Source: Methylotenera sp.
GTDB taxonomy: Bacteria > Pseudomonadota > Gammaproteobacteria > Burkholderiales > Methylophilaceae
Assembly (NCBI GenBank): GCA_013141075.1
Contig: JABFRQ010000001.1
Coordinates: 478,554-542,553, forward strand
Direction of reading: 5' to 3'
DNA: 64,000 bases
The notes under the pieces were generated by a model, which made no database searches, was not told where the DNA came from, and worked only from the letters and a program-made list of their open reading frames with translations. Shown piece after piece: positions 54,423 through 64,000 of this stretch. A program made the translations under genes and the position numbers. Each line of letters opens with the position of its first letter. Position 1 is the first letter of the stretch.

Positions 54423-55559
54423 ATGCTTTCATTTGAAGATGATGTTGTCGTTACACCAAATAAATCAGAACCACGCCCTAACTTAAAGGCGGTGACTGAA
54501 TTGCCTACTAAACCGACTGCCGCCAATCAGCCATCACATTCAGGCCGCGTCAATGCCTCGGATAAGCGCATGATTAACGGCCAAACCGATGTGAATCAAC
54601 TCGTGCCTTTTAAGTATCATTGGGCGTGGGATAAGTACTTGGCAGGTTGCGCTAACCATTGGATGCCGCAAGAAGTCTCCATGAGCCGTGATATTGCACA
54701 GTGGAAAGACAGCACCGCCCTCACTGACGATGAGCGCTTAATCATAAAACGTAACCTTGGTTTTTTTACCACCGCTGATTCACTTGCGGCGAACAATATC
54801 GTGCTTGGCACATATCGCCATATTACTGCGCCTGAATGTCGTCAATACTTGCTGCGCCAAGGTTTTGAAGAGGCAATTCATACCCATGCTTACCAATATA
54901 TTGTAGAAAGTTTGGGGCTGGATGAAAGTGAAATATTTAATGCTTACCAAGAAGTGCCTAGCATTAAAGCCAAAGATGATTTTTTAATTCCATTCATCAA
55001 TACGCTCACTGACCCGACGTTTAAAACAGGCACGCCAGAAGCCGATCAGCAACTTCTACGCTCACTCATCGTATTTGCTTGCATCATGGAAGGTTTGTTT
55101 TTCTATGTAGGTTTTGTGCAAATTTTAGCCCTCGGCCGCCAAAATAAAATGCAAGGCGCAGCCGAGCAGTATCAATATATTCTGCGCGATGAATCCATGC
55201 ACTGTAATTTTGGGATTGATGTGATTAACACCATCAAACTAGAAAACCCGCATTTATGGACAGTAGAATTCAGAGATGAAATCAAAGCACTCATGCAGCA
55301 CGGCGTAGAGTTGGAATACCAATATGCTGAAGCCACCATGCCGCGCGGGGTGTTAGGGCTAAACGCAACGATGTTTAAGGAATATTTGCGCTTTATTGCC
55401 AACCGTCGTTGTCAGCAAATTGGTTTAGATGTGTTGTATCCAAATGCGAATAATCCGTTCCCTTGGATGAGCGAAATGATGGACTTAAAGAAAGAGAAAA
55501 ACTTCTTTGAAACACGTGTCACTGAATATCAAACGGGCGGTGCTTTAAGTTGGGAGTGA
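54423..55559 (+). CDS. nrdB: Class Ia ribonucleoside-diphosphate reductase, beta subunit
   Basis: A 378-residue ferritin-like subunit that houses the diiron-tyrosyl radical. Metal ligands and radical region are visible in [30 protein letters not shown] (Glu, His and the radical Tyr), [14 protein letters not shown] and [10 protein letters not shown]. The length is close to E. coli R2 (376). The first 50 residues are polar and variable. nrdA and nrdB form one operon; tnpA follows after 59 bp. Confidence 0.96.
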   Translation: MLSFEDDVVVTPNKSEPRPNLKAVTELPTKPTAANQPSHSGRVNASDKRMINGQTDVNQLVPFKYHWAWDKYLAGCANHWMPQEVSMSRDIAQWKDSTALTDDERLIIKRNLGFFTTADSLAANNIVLGTYRHITAPECRQYLLRQGFEEAIHTHAYQYIVESLGLDESEIFNAYQEVPSIKAKDDFLIPFINTLTDPTFKTGTPEADQQLLRSLIVFACIMEGLFFYVGFVQILALGRQNKMQGAAEQYQYILRDESMHCNFGIDVINTIKLENPHLWTVEFRDEIKALMQHGVELEYQYAEATMPRGVLGLNATMFKEYLRFIANRRCQQIGLDVLYPNANNPFPWMSEMMDLKKEKNFFETRVTEYQTGGALSWE

Positions 55560-55618
55560 AACGAGAATTGTAAATGACACTTCAATTTAAACTATAACTA
55601 TAGAGTGGGTAGCTGAAT

Positions 55619-58588
55619 ATGTCTCGTCGTTCTATACTTTCCGTTTCAGAGCGTGATAGCTTACTAGTGATTCCAGAAAATCAGGATGATTTAATTCGCT
55701 ACTACACCTTTAATGAGTCTGATTTATCATTGATTCGGCAACGACGTGGTGATGCCAATCGACTTGGTTTTGCCGTACAGCTTTGTCTGCTGCGCTATCC
55801 TGGATATGGTCTGGCCAATGATATGGTAGCCACCAAACCAGTAATACAATGGGCTGCCAGCCAAACCAAGACAGACGCAAGCACATGGGATAAATATGGT
55901 GAGCGCGATGAAACGCGGCGAGAACATCTTCAGGAATTGCGCGCTTACCTCAAGCTATCCCCATTTAGCCTGTCTGATTTTCGTTTTCTGTTGCACGATT
56001 TGATTGATCTTGCCATGCAGACCGACAAGGGGCTTGTACTCGCAGCGCATGCATTGGAAACGCTTCGCCATCGGCAGGTTATGTTACCAGCACTTACTGT
56101 GATTGATCGAGCCTGTGCAGAAGCCATTACACATGCTAATCGACGCATTTATCGTACATTAATTGAACCACTGACTGAGCAGCATAAGTGTAGGCTAGAT
56201 GATTTACTGAAGCGCAAACCAAATAACAGCACCACTTGGCTGATCTGGTTACGCCAGTCACCACTGAAACCAAATTCGCGGCATATGCTTGAACATATCG
56301 AACGACTAAAAGCATTCCAAAAGTTGGATTTGCCTGAAGGGATTGGTCGCTATATTCATCAAAACCGCCTGCTGAAGTTAGCACGCGAAGGTGGTCAGAT
56401 GACACCGCAAGACCTGAGCAAGTTTGAGAAAGAGCGACGTTATGCCACGTTGGTCGCGCTGGCCTTGGAAGGAATGGCAACAGTAACGGATGAACTGGTT
56501 GATTTACATGATCGCATTCTGGTTAAGCTATTTAGTACAGCCAAAAACAAACATCAGCAACAATTCCAAAAACAAGGCAAGGTAATCAACGATAAAGTCA
56601 GGCTATATTCAAAAATCGGCCTTGCCTTGGTTAAGGCGAAGCAATCGGGCAGCGATCCCTATGCAGCCATTGAGTCGGTCATTCCATGGGATGATTTCAC
56701 GCAGAGCGTCACCGAAGCCGAGCAACTCGCTCAGCCAGAATCGTTTGATCACCTGCACTTGGTCGGTGAACAATTTAATATGTTGCGCCGATACACACCA
56801 GAGTTTTTAGGGGTACTCAAGTTACGTGCGGCACCAGCAGCAAAGAGCGTATTAGATGCTATTGAGGTGTTGCGTGGAATGAATACCGACAGCGCACGTA
56901 AAGTACCAGAAAATGCACCAACAGATTTTATCAAAACACGCTGGAAACCACTTGTGCTGACGGATGATGGTATCGACCGTCGTTACTATGAAATTTGCGT
57001 ATTGTCAGAACTGAAAAATGCACTTCGTTCAGGCGACATATGGGTAGAAGGCTCCCGCCAGTTTAAAGACTTTGATGAATATCTGTTACCTATGGATAAA
57101 TTCAGTGAGCTCAAACAGGCAAAGGAATTACCAATTGCTATCAATCCAGACTGTGACCAATATCTGCATGATCGGCTAACCCTATTAGAACAACAGCTGG
57201 CTACAGTCAACAGGCTGGCTCTGGCCAATGAACTGCCTGATGCAATATTCACAGACTCTGGATTGAAGATCACACCACTGGATGCCGCTGTACCAGAAGC
57301 AGCACAATTCCTTATTGACCAAACAGGCATGCTATTGCCGCGCGTCAAAATTACCGAACTTTTAATGGACGTTGATGACTGGACTGGCTTCACACGACAT
57401 TTCGTGCACTTAAAGGGTGGTGAGCCTGTCAAAGATAGGACGTTATTACTGTCAGCCATACTTGCCGATGCGATTAACCTAGGCTTAACCAAAATGGCTG
57501 AATCTAGTCCTGGAACGACTTACGCAAAACTGTCATGGCTCCAAGCATGGCACATTCGTGATGAAACCTATTCGACTGGGCTGGCAGATATAGTCAATGC
57601 GCAGTTTGGACAGTCTTTTGCCGCTAACTGGGGTGATGGCACAACATCATCGTCAGATGGACAGCGCTTCCGAGCAGGCAGTAAAGCCGAAAGTAGCGGT
57701 CATATCAACCCAAAATATGGCAGTGAACCTGGCAGATTATTTTACACTCACATTTCTGACCAGTATGCGCCGTTCAGTACCAAGTTGGTCAATGTGGGTG
57801 TACGCGATTCAACCTATGTGCTTGATGGGTTGCTATATCATGAATCTGATTTGCGAGTTGAAGAGCATTATACTGACACTGCAGGTTTTACCGATCATGT
57901 ATTTGGTTTGATGCATCTTCTAGGCTTTAGGTTTGCGCCACGCATTCGCGATCTGAAGGATACCAAACTGTATATCATAAAAAACAAACAGGATTATCCA
58001 GCACTGGATACCATGATCGGTGGCACCCTGAACATCAAGCACATTCGTACGCATTGGGATGAGATTTTACGTCTAGCCACTTCAATCAAACAGGGGACTG
58101 TCACTGCCTCACTGATGATACGCAAACTCGGCAGTTACCCGCGTCAGAACGGCCTAGCTATAGCTCTACGTGAGTTGGGCCGCATCGAACGCACGCTGTT
58201 TATTCTGGACTGGTTACAAAGTGTTGAATTGCGCAGACGTGTTCATGCTGGATTAAACAAAGGTGAAGCACGCAACGCTTTAGCCAGAGCTGTATTCTTT
58301 AACCGCCTTGGTGAAATTCGCGACCGAAGCTTTGAACAGCAACGTTACCGAGCCAGTGGTCTAAATTTGGTGACAGCCGCTATCGTATTGTGGAATACCG
58401 TGTATCTAGATCTAGCAACGCAAACCATGCGCGAGGCAGGTAACAAAGCGTTCGATGACGCCTTATTACAGTACCTATCGCCATTAGGTTGGGAGCATAT
58501 CAACCTGACTGGTGATTATGTTTGGCGGCAAAATCGCAAAGTAGAAGATGGTAAATTTAGACCGTTACGCAACGCAGAAAAGTCTTAG
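55619..58588 (+). CDS. tnpA: Tn3-family transposase TnpA
   Basis: A 989-residue DDE transposase. The N-terminal DUF4158 part is clear ([35 protein letters not shown]). The C-terminal Tn3 DDE domain runs from about residue 580 ([20 protein letters not shown]) through [14 protein letters not shown] and [20 protein letters not shown] to [17 protein letters not shown]. Its stop codon lies inside IRR, normal for the family. It is complete and could be active. Confidence 0.96.
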   Translation: MSRRSILSVSERDSLLVIPENQDDLIRYYTFNESDLSLIRQRRGDANRLGFAVQLCLLRYPGYGLANDMVATKPVIQWAASQTKTDASTWDKYGERDETRREHLQELRAYLKLSPFSLSDFRFLLHDLIDLAMQTDKGLVLAAHALETLRHRQVMLPALTVIDRACAEAITHANRRIYRTLIEPLTEQHKCRLDDLLKRKPNNSTTWLIWLRQSPLKPNSRHMLEHIERLKAFQKLDLPEGIGRYIHQNRLLKLAREGGQMTPQDLSKFEKERRYATLVALALEGMATVTDELVDLHDRILVKLFSTAKNKHQQQFQKQGKVINDKVRLYSKIGLALVKAKQSGSDPYAAIESVIPWDDFTQSVTEAEQLAQPESFDHLHLVGEQFNMLRRYTPEFLGVLKLRAAPAAKSVLDAIEVLRGMNTDSARKVPENAPTDFIKTRWKPLVLTDDGIDRRYYEICVLSELKNALRSGDIWVEGSRQFKDFDEYLLPMDKFSELKQAKELPIAINPDCDQYLHDRLTLLEQQLATVNRLALANELPDAIFTDSGLKITPLDAAVPEAAQFLIDQTGMLLPRVKITELLMDVDDWTGFTRHFVHLKGGEPVKDRTLLLSAILADAINLGLTKMAESSPGTTYAKLSWLQAWHIRDETYSTGLADIVNAQFGQSFAANWGDGTTSSSDGQRFRAGSKAESSGHINPKYGSEPGRLFYTHISDQYAPFSTKLVNVGVRDSTYVLDGLLYHESDLRVEEHYTDTAGFTDHVFGLMHLLGFRFAPRIRDLKDTKLYIIKNKQDYPALDTMIGGTLNIKHIRTHWDEILRLATSIKQGTVTASLMIRKLGSYPRQNGLAIALRELGRIERTLFILDWLQSVELRRRVHAGLNKGEARNALARAVFFNRLGEIRDRSFEQQRYRASGLNLVTAAIVLWNTVYLDLATQTMREAGNKAFDDALLQYLSPLGWEHINLTGDYVWRQNRKVEDGKFRPLRNAEKS

Positions 58589-58621
58589 CGTACAATTTTC
58601 TCCGTTTTCTGCGTTCGCCCC
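58584..58621 (-). repeat. Right terminal inverted repeat (IRR)
   Basis: 38 bp; its reverse complement runs GGGGCGAACGCAG to CGCTAAG and differs from IRL at two positions. The tnpA stop is within its inner end. Confidence 0.95.
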
Positions 58622-58765
58622 TACTTTGTGTTCTATCTTGACCTTGGATAAATCGTTTCATATTTAAATAAAAACAATGTAATCAGATGGTTAAATTATA
58701 CAATATCTACATTAATGTGTTTATTTCAGATTAAATTTATTGGGGTTTTGACACAGGCTCGGCCC
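58622..58765 (-). mobile_element. Relic of an insertion sequence (IS1182-like) at the transposon border
   Basis: Next to IRR the minus strand carries an ATG at 58661 followed by KRFIQGQDRTQS, the characteristic start of IS1182-type DDE transposases, cut at codon 13 by the transposon. About 90 bp further out TTTTGACACAGGCTC resembles the terminal repeat of such elements. The rest of this IS is not found at the left border. Confidence 0.5.
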
Positions 58766-58928
58766 AAAGGAGACACTGGTCTCTGTTGACAAAAAGGCAA
58801 AACTCTTCAAAATTAAAGTTCACTAATGCACTTTTTTCGTCACAAAATCATCAATTGTCAGAAATAGATAATAAATGGTACTCACCATTTTATTTAGTCG
58901 TGCATTGACTTGAGTTAATATTATTAAC

Positions 58929-59102
58929 ATGAAGTTAATTTCACTAAGCTTACCGCACAAAATCTCTATATCCGTTCTGGCCTTAATTTTCTTTGGTCTT
59001 GGACCATTAGTTATTTATACCACTAATACTCTTAAATCAAATCTTCAATCGCTGCTTACTTCACAACAAGTTAGCTCATTAAACTTTAAATTAATATCTT
59101 AG
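58929..59102 (+). CDS. Short membrane-protein fragment, possible truncated sensor
   Basis: A 57-codon frame: a basic start (LSLPHK), one strong transmembrane segment (ISISVLALIFFGLGPLVIY) and the beginning of what looks like a periplasmic domain (TTNTLKSNLQSLLTSQQVSS). This is the usual N-terminal layout of sensor kinases or diguanylate cyclases. The frame ends after that, overlapping the 3' end of the convergent response-regulator gene by 12 bp. It is probably the stump of a larger gene; no ribosome site is obvious. Confidence 0.4.
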   Translation: MKLISLSLPHKISISVLALIFFGLGPLVIYTTNTLKSNLQSLLTSQQVSSLNFKLIS

Positions 59103-59729
59103 TAAATCGATATCTGATTGTATTTGACTTTTAGCTAATTTTCTTTGTAATGTTCGCCTGTGCAAATTGAGTGCACGTGCAGTAGCAGAAATGTTACCTT
59201 TTTGCTCTTGTAAAATGCGCTGGATATGTTCCCATTCCATACGGTCAACTGAGAGAGGGTTAGTAGAAACCGCAACCTCAGTATTGCCCGATTGCTTTTC
59301 GAAGGCACGTACAATCTCATCAGCATCTACAGGTTTAGCTAGATAATGCGTTGCACCTAATTTAATGGCCTCCACAGCTGTAGCGACGCTTGCATAACCT
59401 GTTAGCATGACAATGCGTGTACCTGCGTTAAGGCTTGCCAATTGTCTAACCAAAACTAAGCCAGAGTTACCAGACATTTTTAAATCTATTACCGCCAATT
59501 CTGGTGGATTGTTTTTAGCAAGTTCAAAAGCACTTTCTGCACTATTAGCCAATGAAACCAAGAACCCACGTTTACGCATGGCTGGTGCAAGGGCATTTAG
59601 AAAATCTTTGTCGTCATCAACCAATAACAAGCTAGGTTTTTCATCGCAGTTATTTTCAACTGTATTCATAGTACTCATTTGGAAATTCGCAAATTTTTTA
59701 AGTAGCAAATAGATAATATAGGTAGACAC
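59091..59729 (-). CDS. Response regulator of the RegA/PrrA/ActR type
   Basis: The frame has 212 codons with a GTG start. The ATGs at 59678 or 59669 are better placed relative to the conserved receiver start, although neither has a good ribosome site. The receiver has LLLVDDDKDFLNAL, phospho-acceptor in ELAVIDLKMSGNSG, the conserved Thr/Lys in LTGYAS and YLAKP. A Fis-type HTH ends the protein (EWEHIQRILQEQKGNISATA, LNLHRRTLQRKL). The linker and HTH are those of redox regulators RegA/PrrA. The last dozen residues (SQIQSDIDLLRY) are atypical. No RegB-type kinase is next to it. Confidence 0.85.
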   Translation of the reverse strand: MSTYIIYLLLKKFANFQMSTMNTVENNCDEKPSLLLVDDDKDFLNALAPAMRKRGFLVSLANSAESAFELAKNNPPELAVIDLKMSGNSGLVLVRQLASLNAGTRIVMLTGYASVATAVEAIKLGATHYLAKPVDADEIVRAFEKQSGNTEVAVSTNPLSVDRMEWEHIQRILQEQKGNISATARALNLHRRTLQRKLAKSQIQSDIDLLRY

Positions 59730-59781
59730 TTCTTGCGTTCCGCCAGCACCAGCGAAACACCCATAGTCCCCTAAAACATAT

Positions 59782-61881
59782 CTACCACCGACCCTCTAAT
59801 GTAACCATTAAACTGCGATACCCGTTTTCTTCAGTATTAAGTTTCCAATCATTAACACCTGAAGTAAAAGTATTTTGATTGCGAGTGTCCGCTGCCAGCA
59901 GATTTTGACCTGCCACGCGCAAATTATATTTTGGGTTAATTTTATAGAGCCAAAAAGCGTCTATCAGCGCGCGAGATTCATTGTAGGCATGTTGTTCATT
60001 GGGAATGTTAGTATTGCTGCGCCCAGAAAGCTGCAATGAAACACCATAACTAGATTGCAATTTAGGCAGGCTTTGATCTAAACCCATTGAAAAAATATAG
60101 CGCGGCGTATCACGCGCCATGCGCTGTATGCCAAGTCGCACATCATCAACTTCAGCACGTGGTAAAGTGAGGTGCGATTTTATAGTAGCGCCTGTCCAGC
60201 CAAAATTATCCATGCGCACTTTACCGTCTAGCTCAACACCGTAATGCAAAGCATCGCCTTCGTTATAGGGTCTGTCCACCCAGCGCACGCCTTCTTGCTG
60301 CACGCGACGCTCTGTAAAGTTGCTAGTTGAACGCACATAAACATTTACACCGATCACGCCTGCCTTTTCTGGCAAATAATGCTCGGCGACTGCTTCAAAA
60401 TTCACGCTACGTTCAGGTTTTAAATCTGGATTTCCGCGTTTATCAGCTTCTGTAGGTGTGTTGACTACAATACTACGTACCGTGGCATTGCTAATTTCAT
60501 TTAATTTTGGCATTTTCATGCCAGCACCTAACGATGTGCGCATGACCCATTGTTCAGTAGGTTGCCAGCGTACTGCAATAGATGGCAATAATGCAGCTTG
60601 GCGTTGTGAAACCGTATCAGCCTCTAAGCGCATATTTTCAAAGCGCAAACCTGTAGTGAGCGTTACTTTATCTTCTGGCGTCCAATCATCTTGTATCCAA
60701 AGAATTTCATCGCGAGAAGAAGCTGAATAGTCACCTTGCTGTGCAAATCCACCTTGGTACACTTGCGCATCGTCGCGCATGACTTTAACGTACTCTGCGC
60801 CAACTGAAACCAAATGCTCACCAAATGGTTTGTCTAGACGCATTGCCGAATTAAACTCTCTATCATGACTGTTGGTCGTTTCGTTATTGGTGCTTAGCAC
60901 ACCAAACGCATCGCGCGAGTTGCGAACCAAATCAGAAGTTCGGCGGCCATCAGTAAACGCCGTGCGCGCAGTCAATTTGGTGTCTGCAAAGTGCTTTTCG
61001 CCCTCTACACGTAAACGTAGCGTTCTGCTAAAACCATCTTCAGAAGTATCTCTATCACCGTTGTAAGTTAATGTTGGGCTTGTAGCTGGGTTAGCCGCAC
61101 TTAACATGGTGGTGCTCTTGCGATCTACTGGGCCAAAAAAAATCATCGGCGATAATGTCAAGCTATCTTGACCTGATTTCCAAGTCAGCTTAGGTGAAAA
61201 TGCATGATGACCTAATTTAGTTTTGCCGTTTGTTTGCTCTTGCTCCCACAAGGTAGGGTCACCAGCTACAGAATCTTGTTTATTTAAGCGATTTTCAAAA
61301 GGAGAATTATTAAAAATTAAGCTTATAGGTAAAGACCAGCCAAAATTACCAGCGCCGCCATTTTCAGTCCAAGATAATAGCTCACCCACTTGGTCACCAC
61401 GCAAGCCCAGCCCTGCTCTAACCTCAGTGGAGCGCTTAGGAATCGCCTTTTTCATCACCAAATTCACGGTAATGGCAGAGGCTCCGCCATACTCAGCCGA
61501 CGAACCGCGCAAGATTTCTACACGCTCAAGTTCGCCTGAAGGCAAGCGCCCCATTGCCCCCATCACCACTTGTGATGATTGACGTTCACCATCAATGAGA
61601 ATCTGTACAGAATCGCGAGACATGCCACGCGCTCTTTGACTATCGCCTTTTATTTCAACTCCAGGAAGCTTACCCAACACATCACCTACCGTCATTACGC
61701 TCATGTTATCAATCTCTTTACGATCAATAATCACTTTTTGCGTGGCAGCATCACGGCGCATTGATAAATCATTGCGCTCACCCGTTACGGTAATTGTATC
61801 GAGTTTAATGGCTGTTTCTTCAGCGTTCACCAAAGTGACTGTTGAAACAAATAAACATACACCTAACAAATATTTCATCAA
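59782..61881 (-). CDS. TonB-dependent outer-membrane receptor
   Basis: A 699-residue receptor. The signal peptide (KYLLGVCLFVSTVTLVNA) is followed by the TonB box LDTITVTGER, the plug domain (about 45-155: VMTVGDVLGKLPGVEIKGD, VQILIDGERQ, LERVEILRGSSAEYGG) and a 22-strand barrel with a terminal aromatic (MVTLEGRW). The ligand cannot be read from sequence. The gene lies 14 bp after a CobN-like chelatase gene, so a tetrapyrrole (cobalamin, corrinoid or haem) or cobalt is a sensible guess. Confidence 0.9.
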   Translation of the reverse strand: MMKYLLGVCLFVSTVTLVNAEETAIKLDTITVTGERNDLSMRRDAATQKVIIDRKEIDNMSVMTVGDVLGKLPGVEIKGDSQRARGMSRDSVQILIDGERQSSQVVMGAMGRLPSGELERVEILRGSSAEYGGASAITVNLVMKKAIPKRSTEVRAGLGLRGDQVGELLSWTENGGAGNFGWSLPISLIFNNSPFENRLNKQDSVAGDPTLWEQEQTNGKTKLGHHAFSPKLTWKSGQDSLTLSPMIFFGPVDRKSTTMLSAANPATSPTLTYNGDRDTSEDGFSRTLRLRVEGEKHFADTKLTARTAFTDGRRTSDLVRNSRDAFGVLSTNNETTNSHDREFNSAMRLDKPFGEHLVSVGAEYVKVMRDDAQVYQGGFAQQGDYSASSRDEILWIQDDWTPEDKVTLTTGLRFENMRLEADTVSQRQAALLPSIAVRWQPTEQWVMRTSLGAGMKMPKLNEISNATVRSIVVNTPTEADKRGNPDLKPERSVNFEAVAEHYLPEKAGVIGVNVYVRSTSNFTERRVQQEGVRWVDRPYNEGDALHYGVELDGKVRMDNFGWTGATIKSHLTLPRAEVDDVRLGIQRMARDTPRYIFSMGLDQSLPKLQSSYGVSLQLSGRSNTNIPNEQHAYNESRALIDAFWLYKINPKYNLRVAGQNLLAADTRNQNTFTSGVNDWKLNTEENGYRSLMVTLEGRW

Positions 61882-61895
61882 TTACCCTTAAATTT

Positions 61896-64000
61896 TTAGC
61901 TTTGTTTCCGCCGTACAAAAATACCAGCCCCTAACAGCCCAGCAAATGTAAGCCATAACCAAGCAGGTGCGGCAGCCAGCAACTGCTGGCTTAAGTTATT
62001 TTTTTGCTCTTTCATTTCATAACCATCCACTTGCTGTACTTTATCCAATGGCTCAGGCTCGTTTTTTTTAGCCTTGTTAACTTGGCTATTTTGAGGCTTA
62101 GTGCTAGGTTTTCTTTGCTGTGATTGTGCTTTAACTTGACTTGCAGCGTTCATCTGCTTAGCAGTTTGCCCCATATTAGCTTGGTTACTGCTGGCCTGAT
62201 TTACCTGCACCTGAGCTGACTGTATACCAACAAGCGGAGCTGGTAATTTTACAGCAGCCTCACCTATTTTTCTATCTTGATCTTGGGCAAGTTTAGTAAT
62301 TGCAGCACTAGAGCAAGTATCCATATCGCACGCCACACCAGCTTCAGCAATGACTTCCATATTGGCTTTTTCTAATGTGGCTTTGGTCATTGCATCTGCC
62401 TTCCAATAGCCTTTGTTAATCGCGGTTAACATACGGTCTATCATACCTTGGTAAGCCAGCATGTTTTTTGAATCACGAAACTTTTGTTTAATATCTAAGC
62501 CATTTCTATCTGCCACATAGGTTTCATACATTTCTTGCCATTTGGCATCGCCCACTGCCTCTGGGGTAGTGACTTGCCAGCCCCATAAATTTTCAGTCAC
62601 CATGCCAACAAATCTTGCCCCTGCATAGCCTTCTTTCATCATAGATTTAATCCATTCAGGGTTTAGGTAACGCGTGCGCATTTCTGTGCCGATAAATTTT
62701 TCTAATGTTTCGTGTTTAGGGTTTTTAGGATTAGAGAAATTCGCCACCAGCACTTCCGCGTTAGTGCCATTCACCGAGCGTAACGCAATCGCCGAACCGC
62801 CTAAATACTGGTAAAAATCATCGTTATCCAGTGCCGCATAGGTATTCGTTGAGCGGCTATGAATAGTCGCCTTTACGTCAGTTAAAGCAAGTTTAAATAA
62901 ATCCACCCCTAGCGAGGCAGGTATTTCCTTACCCGCAATCGGCTGTCCATCTTTGCCACTCACATCTAGGCCGCCCCAAAAACCTTGCCCATAAGGATTA
63001 CCCATGCGATTCAAATACACATCGGCGATTTCTTTTTCCTCTTTCCAAGTGTTAGACATAGGAATAACTTTATTCAGATTTGTACCATACACCCCCGTAG
63101 GGTGGAAAATACCCGCACCCCAGCTAATCGCCCAGCTTGTTCTTCAGGCACACCTTTGGCAATTAAAGCAGCACGGGTTTTTGATAATTGACGGGAATCG
63201 GGTTATCTGCTTCTTTGCCTGAGCGCGCCACGGTGGCCGCATTATCGAGCAGTAGCATCACTGGCCCGAATTGGTCGCGATACATGCCAGAAGGCGTGAT
63301 TACAACATCGACACGCGGTCGACCCAACTCTTCACGGCTAATTAACTCTGCGCCTTTCACCATGCCGCGCTCATCCCAAACAGGCTTAACGCCCATTAAA
63401 TTCATGATCTCCGCTTCTAACATGCCTTCGTGACGATAACTTTCCACGCCCCATAACGTAAAGGTCAGCTTGTCTGGATACTTGCCATGACGTTTGAAAT
63501 AATCTTCCACCACACCTTTTGCCTGCTTTGCCCCTGCGGCGTAGGTAGCGGGTGTTGGTAAGCGCGTCGGGTCAAAACCAAACAGGTTGCGTCCTGTCGG
63601 CAAGGCATCAGGATTACGAATAGGATCATTACCACCACTTGCTGCAATATAACCACCATTGAGTCCGTTGATCAGCGCGTCTAATTCAGCATCGCCACTT
63701 CGCGCCAAGCGCGACATGTAATCTGCCTTTTTTGTAGCACGCTGCTCAGGGGATAGGGTGGTTTCAATACTGAGCATCGCTTCTGCTGTTGTGTCTTGTG
63801 CATGTTCGTTGGGCGAAACACCAAAGGTATGTAAACCGTAAGGGGCATTTGCCTCACCCACTTCTTTGAGGTGGTCTTCAATGTCATTCACTTGCTCGTT
63901 GGTGGTAATTTCAGTAAAACCTAAATCTTTCGCCACACCCAGTTTGTTGGCAGAAATTGACAAATCGCTCAGTATCGCAGCGGCAGCAGTCGGGCCTTTT
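61896..64000 (-). pseudogene. CobN-like chelatase subunit with C-terminal membrane anchor, two apparent frameshifts, cut by window edge
   Basis: Minus-strand coding begins before the window (KGPTAAAAILSDLS at the edge) and shows CobN/MgChl-H family sequence (PTGRNLFGFDPTRLPTPATY, LTFTLWGVESYRHEGMLEAE, VTPSGMYRDQFGPVMLLLDNA). A T5 run at 63178-63182 and a C4 run at 63118-63121 each lack one base. Across them it reads KTRAALIAKGVPEEQAGRLA, then GIFHPTGVYGTNLNKV and continues to the end. The last 130 residues are a Gln/Lys/Ser-rich linker followed by a transmembrane anchor and basic tail (WLWLTFAGLLGAGIFVRRK), absent from biosynthetic CobN. This form resembles anchored CobN-like HmuS of haem-uptake loci. 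The shifts may be sequencing errors. Confidence 0.8.

Larger units (their letters stand above)
46970..58621 (+). mobile_element. Tn3-family transposon carrying metR-metE and riboswitch-nrdAB
   Basis: An 11,652-bp unit bounded by 38-bp inverted repeats that begin GGGGCGAACGCAG and end CGyTAAG, differing at two positions. It contains a serine resolvase at the left tip, a 989-residue Tn3-type transposase at the right tip, a res-like region, and between them metR, metE, a cobalamin riboswitch, nrdA and nrdB. No other genes are present. tnpR and tnpA point outward, as in Tn3, but are separated by 8 kb of cargo. The flanking 5-mers (AAATA left, TACTT right) are not a target duplication, so a border was rearranged or the insertion is old. 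All known functions in the cargo serve growth without vitamin B12. Confidence 0.93.

Noticed and set aside
46965-58626. Target-site duplication of the Tn3-family element
   Set aside because: The 5-bp flanks AAATA and TACTT do not match in either offset tested.

Overview
The window looks like chromosome of a betaproteobacterium, most likely a methylotroph of the Methylophilaceae/Methylotenera kind. This is an inference from protein flavour and moderately AT-rich coding sequence; no 16S gene is present. No CRISPR array is visible.

Layout. (1) 1-14236 is ordinary core genome: pmbA (cut by the left edge), darP, nhaD, a secreted PDZ protein, mog, a VanZ-like protein, thiL-pgpA-cinA, recA-recX-alaS, lysC and tRNA-Ser/tRNA-Arg. 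A decayed copy of the 5' end of mog lies between nhaD and the PDZ gene. (2) 14436-18095 holds a nonsense-broken YiiD-type thioesterase gene and an arsenic operon arsR-arsC-arsD-arsA that has the pump ATPase but no arsenite permease gene beside it. (3) 18105-33518 is a lipid/envelope region. Its heart is a complete-looking bacterial ceramide (sphingolipid) gene set: a GNAT-type ceramide synthase candidate, divergent from acyl-AMP ligase, ceramide reductase-like SDR, dedicated ACP, serine palmitoyltransferase and a flippase. Next to it are an LpxO/AspH-type hydroxylase, three thymidylate-kinase-like P-loop proteins (one lacking its P-loop), two PAP2 phosphatases, two glycosyltransferases and an unrecognised 296-residue protein. 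(4) 33709-42694 is a tripartite RND efflux operon of the MdtABC/MuxABC type with its own outer-membrane factor.

(5) 43037-46969 starts at a 3' fragment of tRNA-Lys, which marks an integration site. It carries a Fic protein with tandem palindromes at its start, an XRE-ImmA/IrrE protein with an unknown partner, a frameshifted yggL relic and repeat sequences.

(6) 46970-58621 is the most striking item: an 11.65-kb Tn3-family transposon bounded by 38-bp inverted repeats. tnpR is at one tip and tnpA at the other. Its cargo is metR, metE (cobalamin-independent methionine synthase) and nrdAB (cobalamin-independent class Ia ribonucleotide reductase), with a MetR box in front of metE and a cobalamin riboswitch in front of nrdA. 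The element therefore looks like a mobile, regulated cobalamin-independence cassette: it replaces two classic B12-dependent enzymes (MetH and NrdJ), and the RNR arm is expected to be silenced when B12 is available.

(7) 58622-64000 contains an IS relic at the transposon's right edge, a short membrane-protein fragment, a RegA/PrrA-type response regulator, a TonB-dependent receptor and a CobN-like chelatase subunit. The last has a C-terminal membrane anchor, runs off the window, and is interrupted by two single-base homopolymer shifts.
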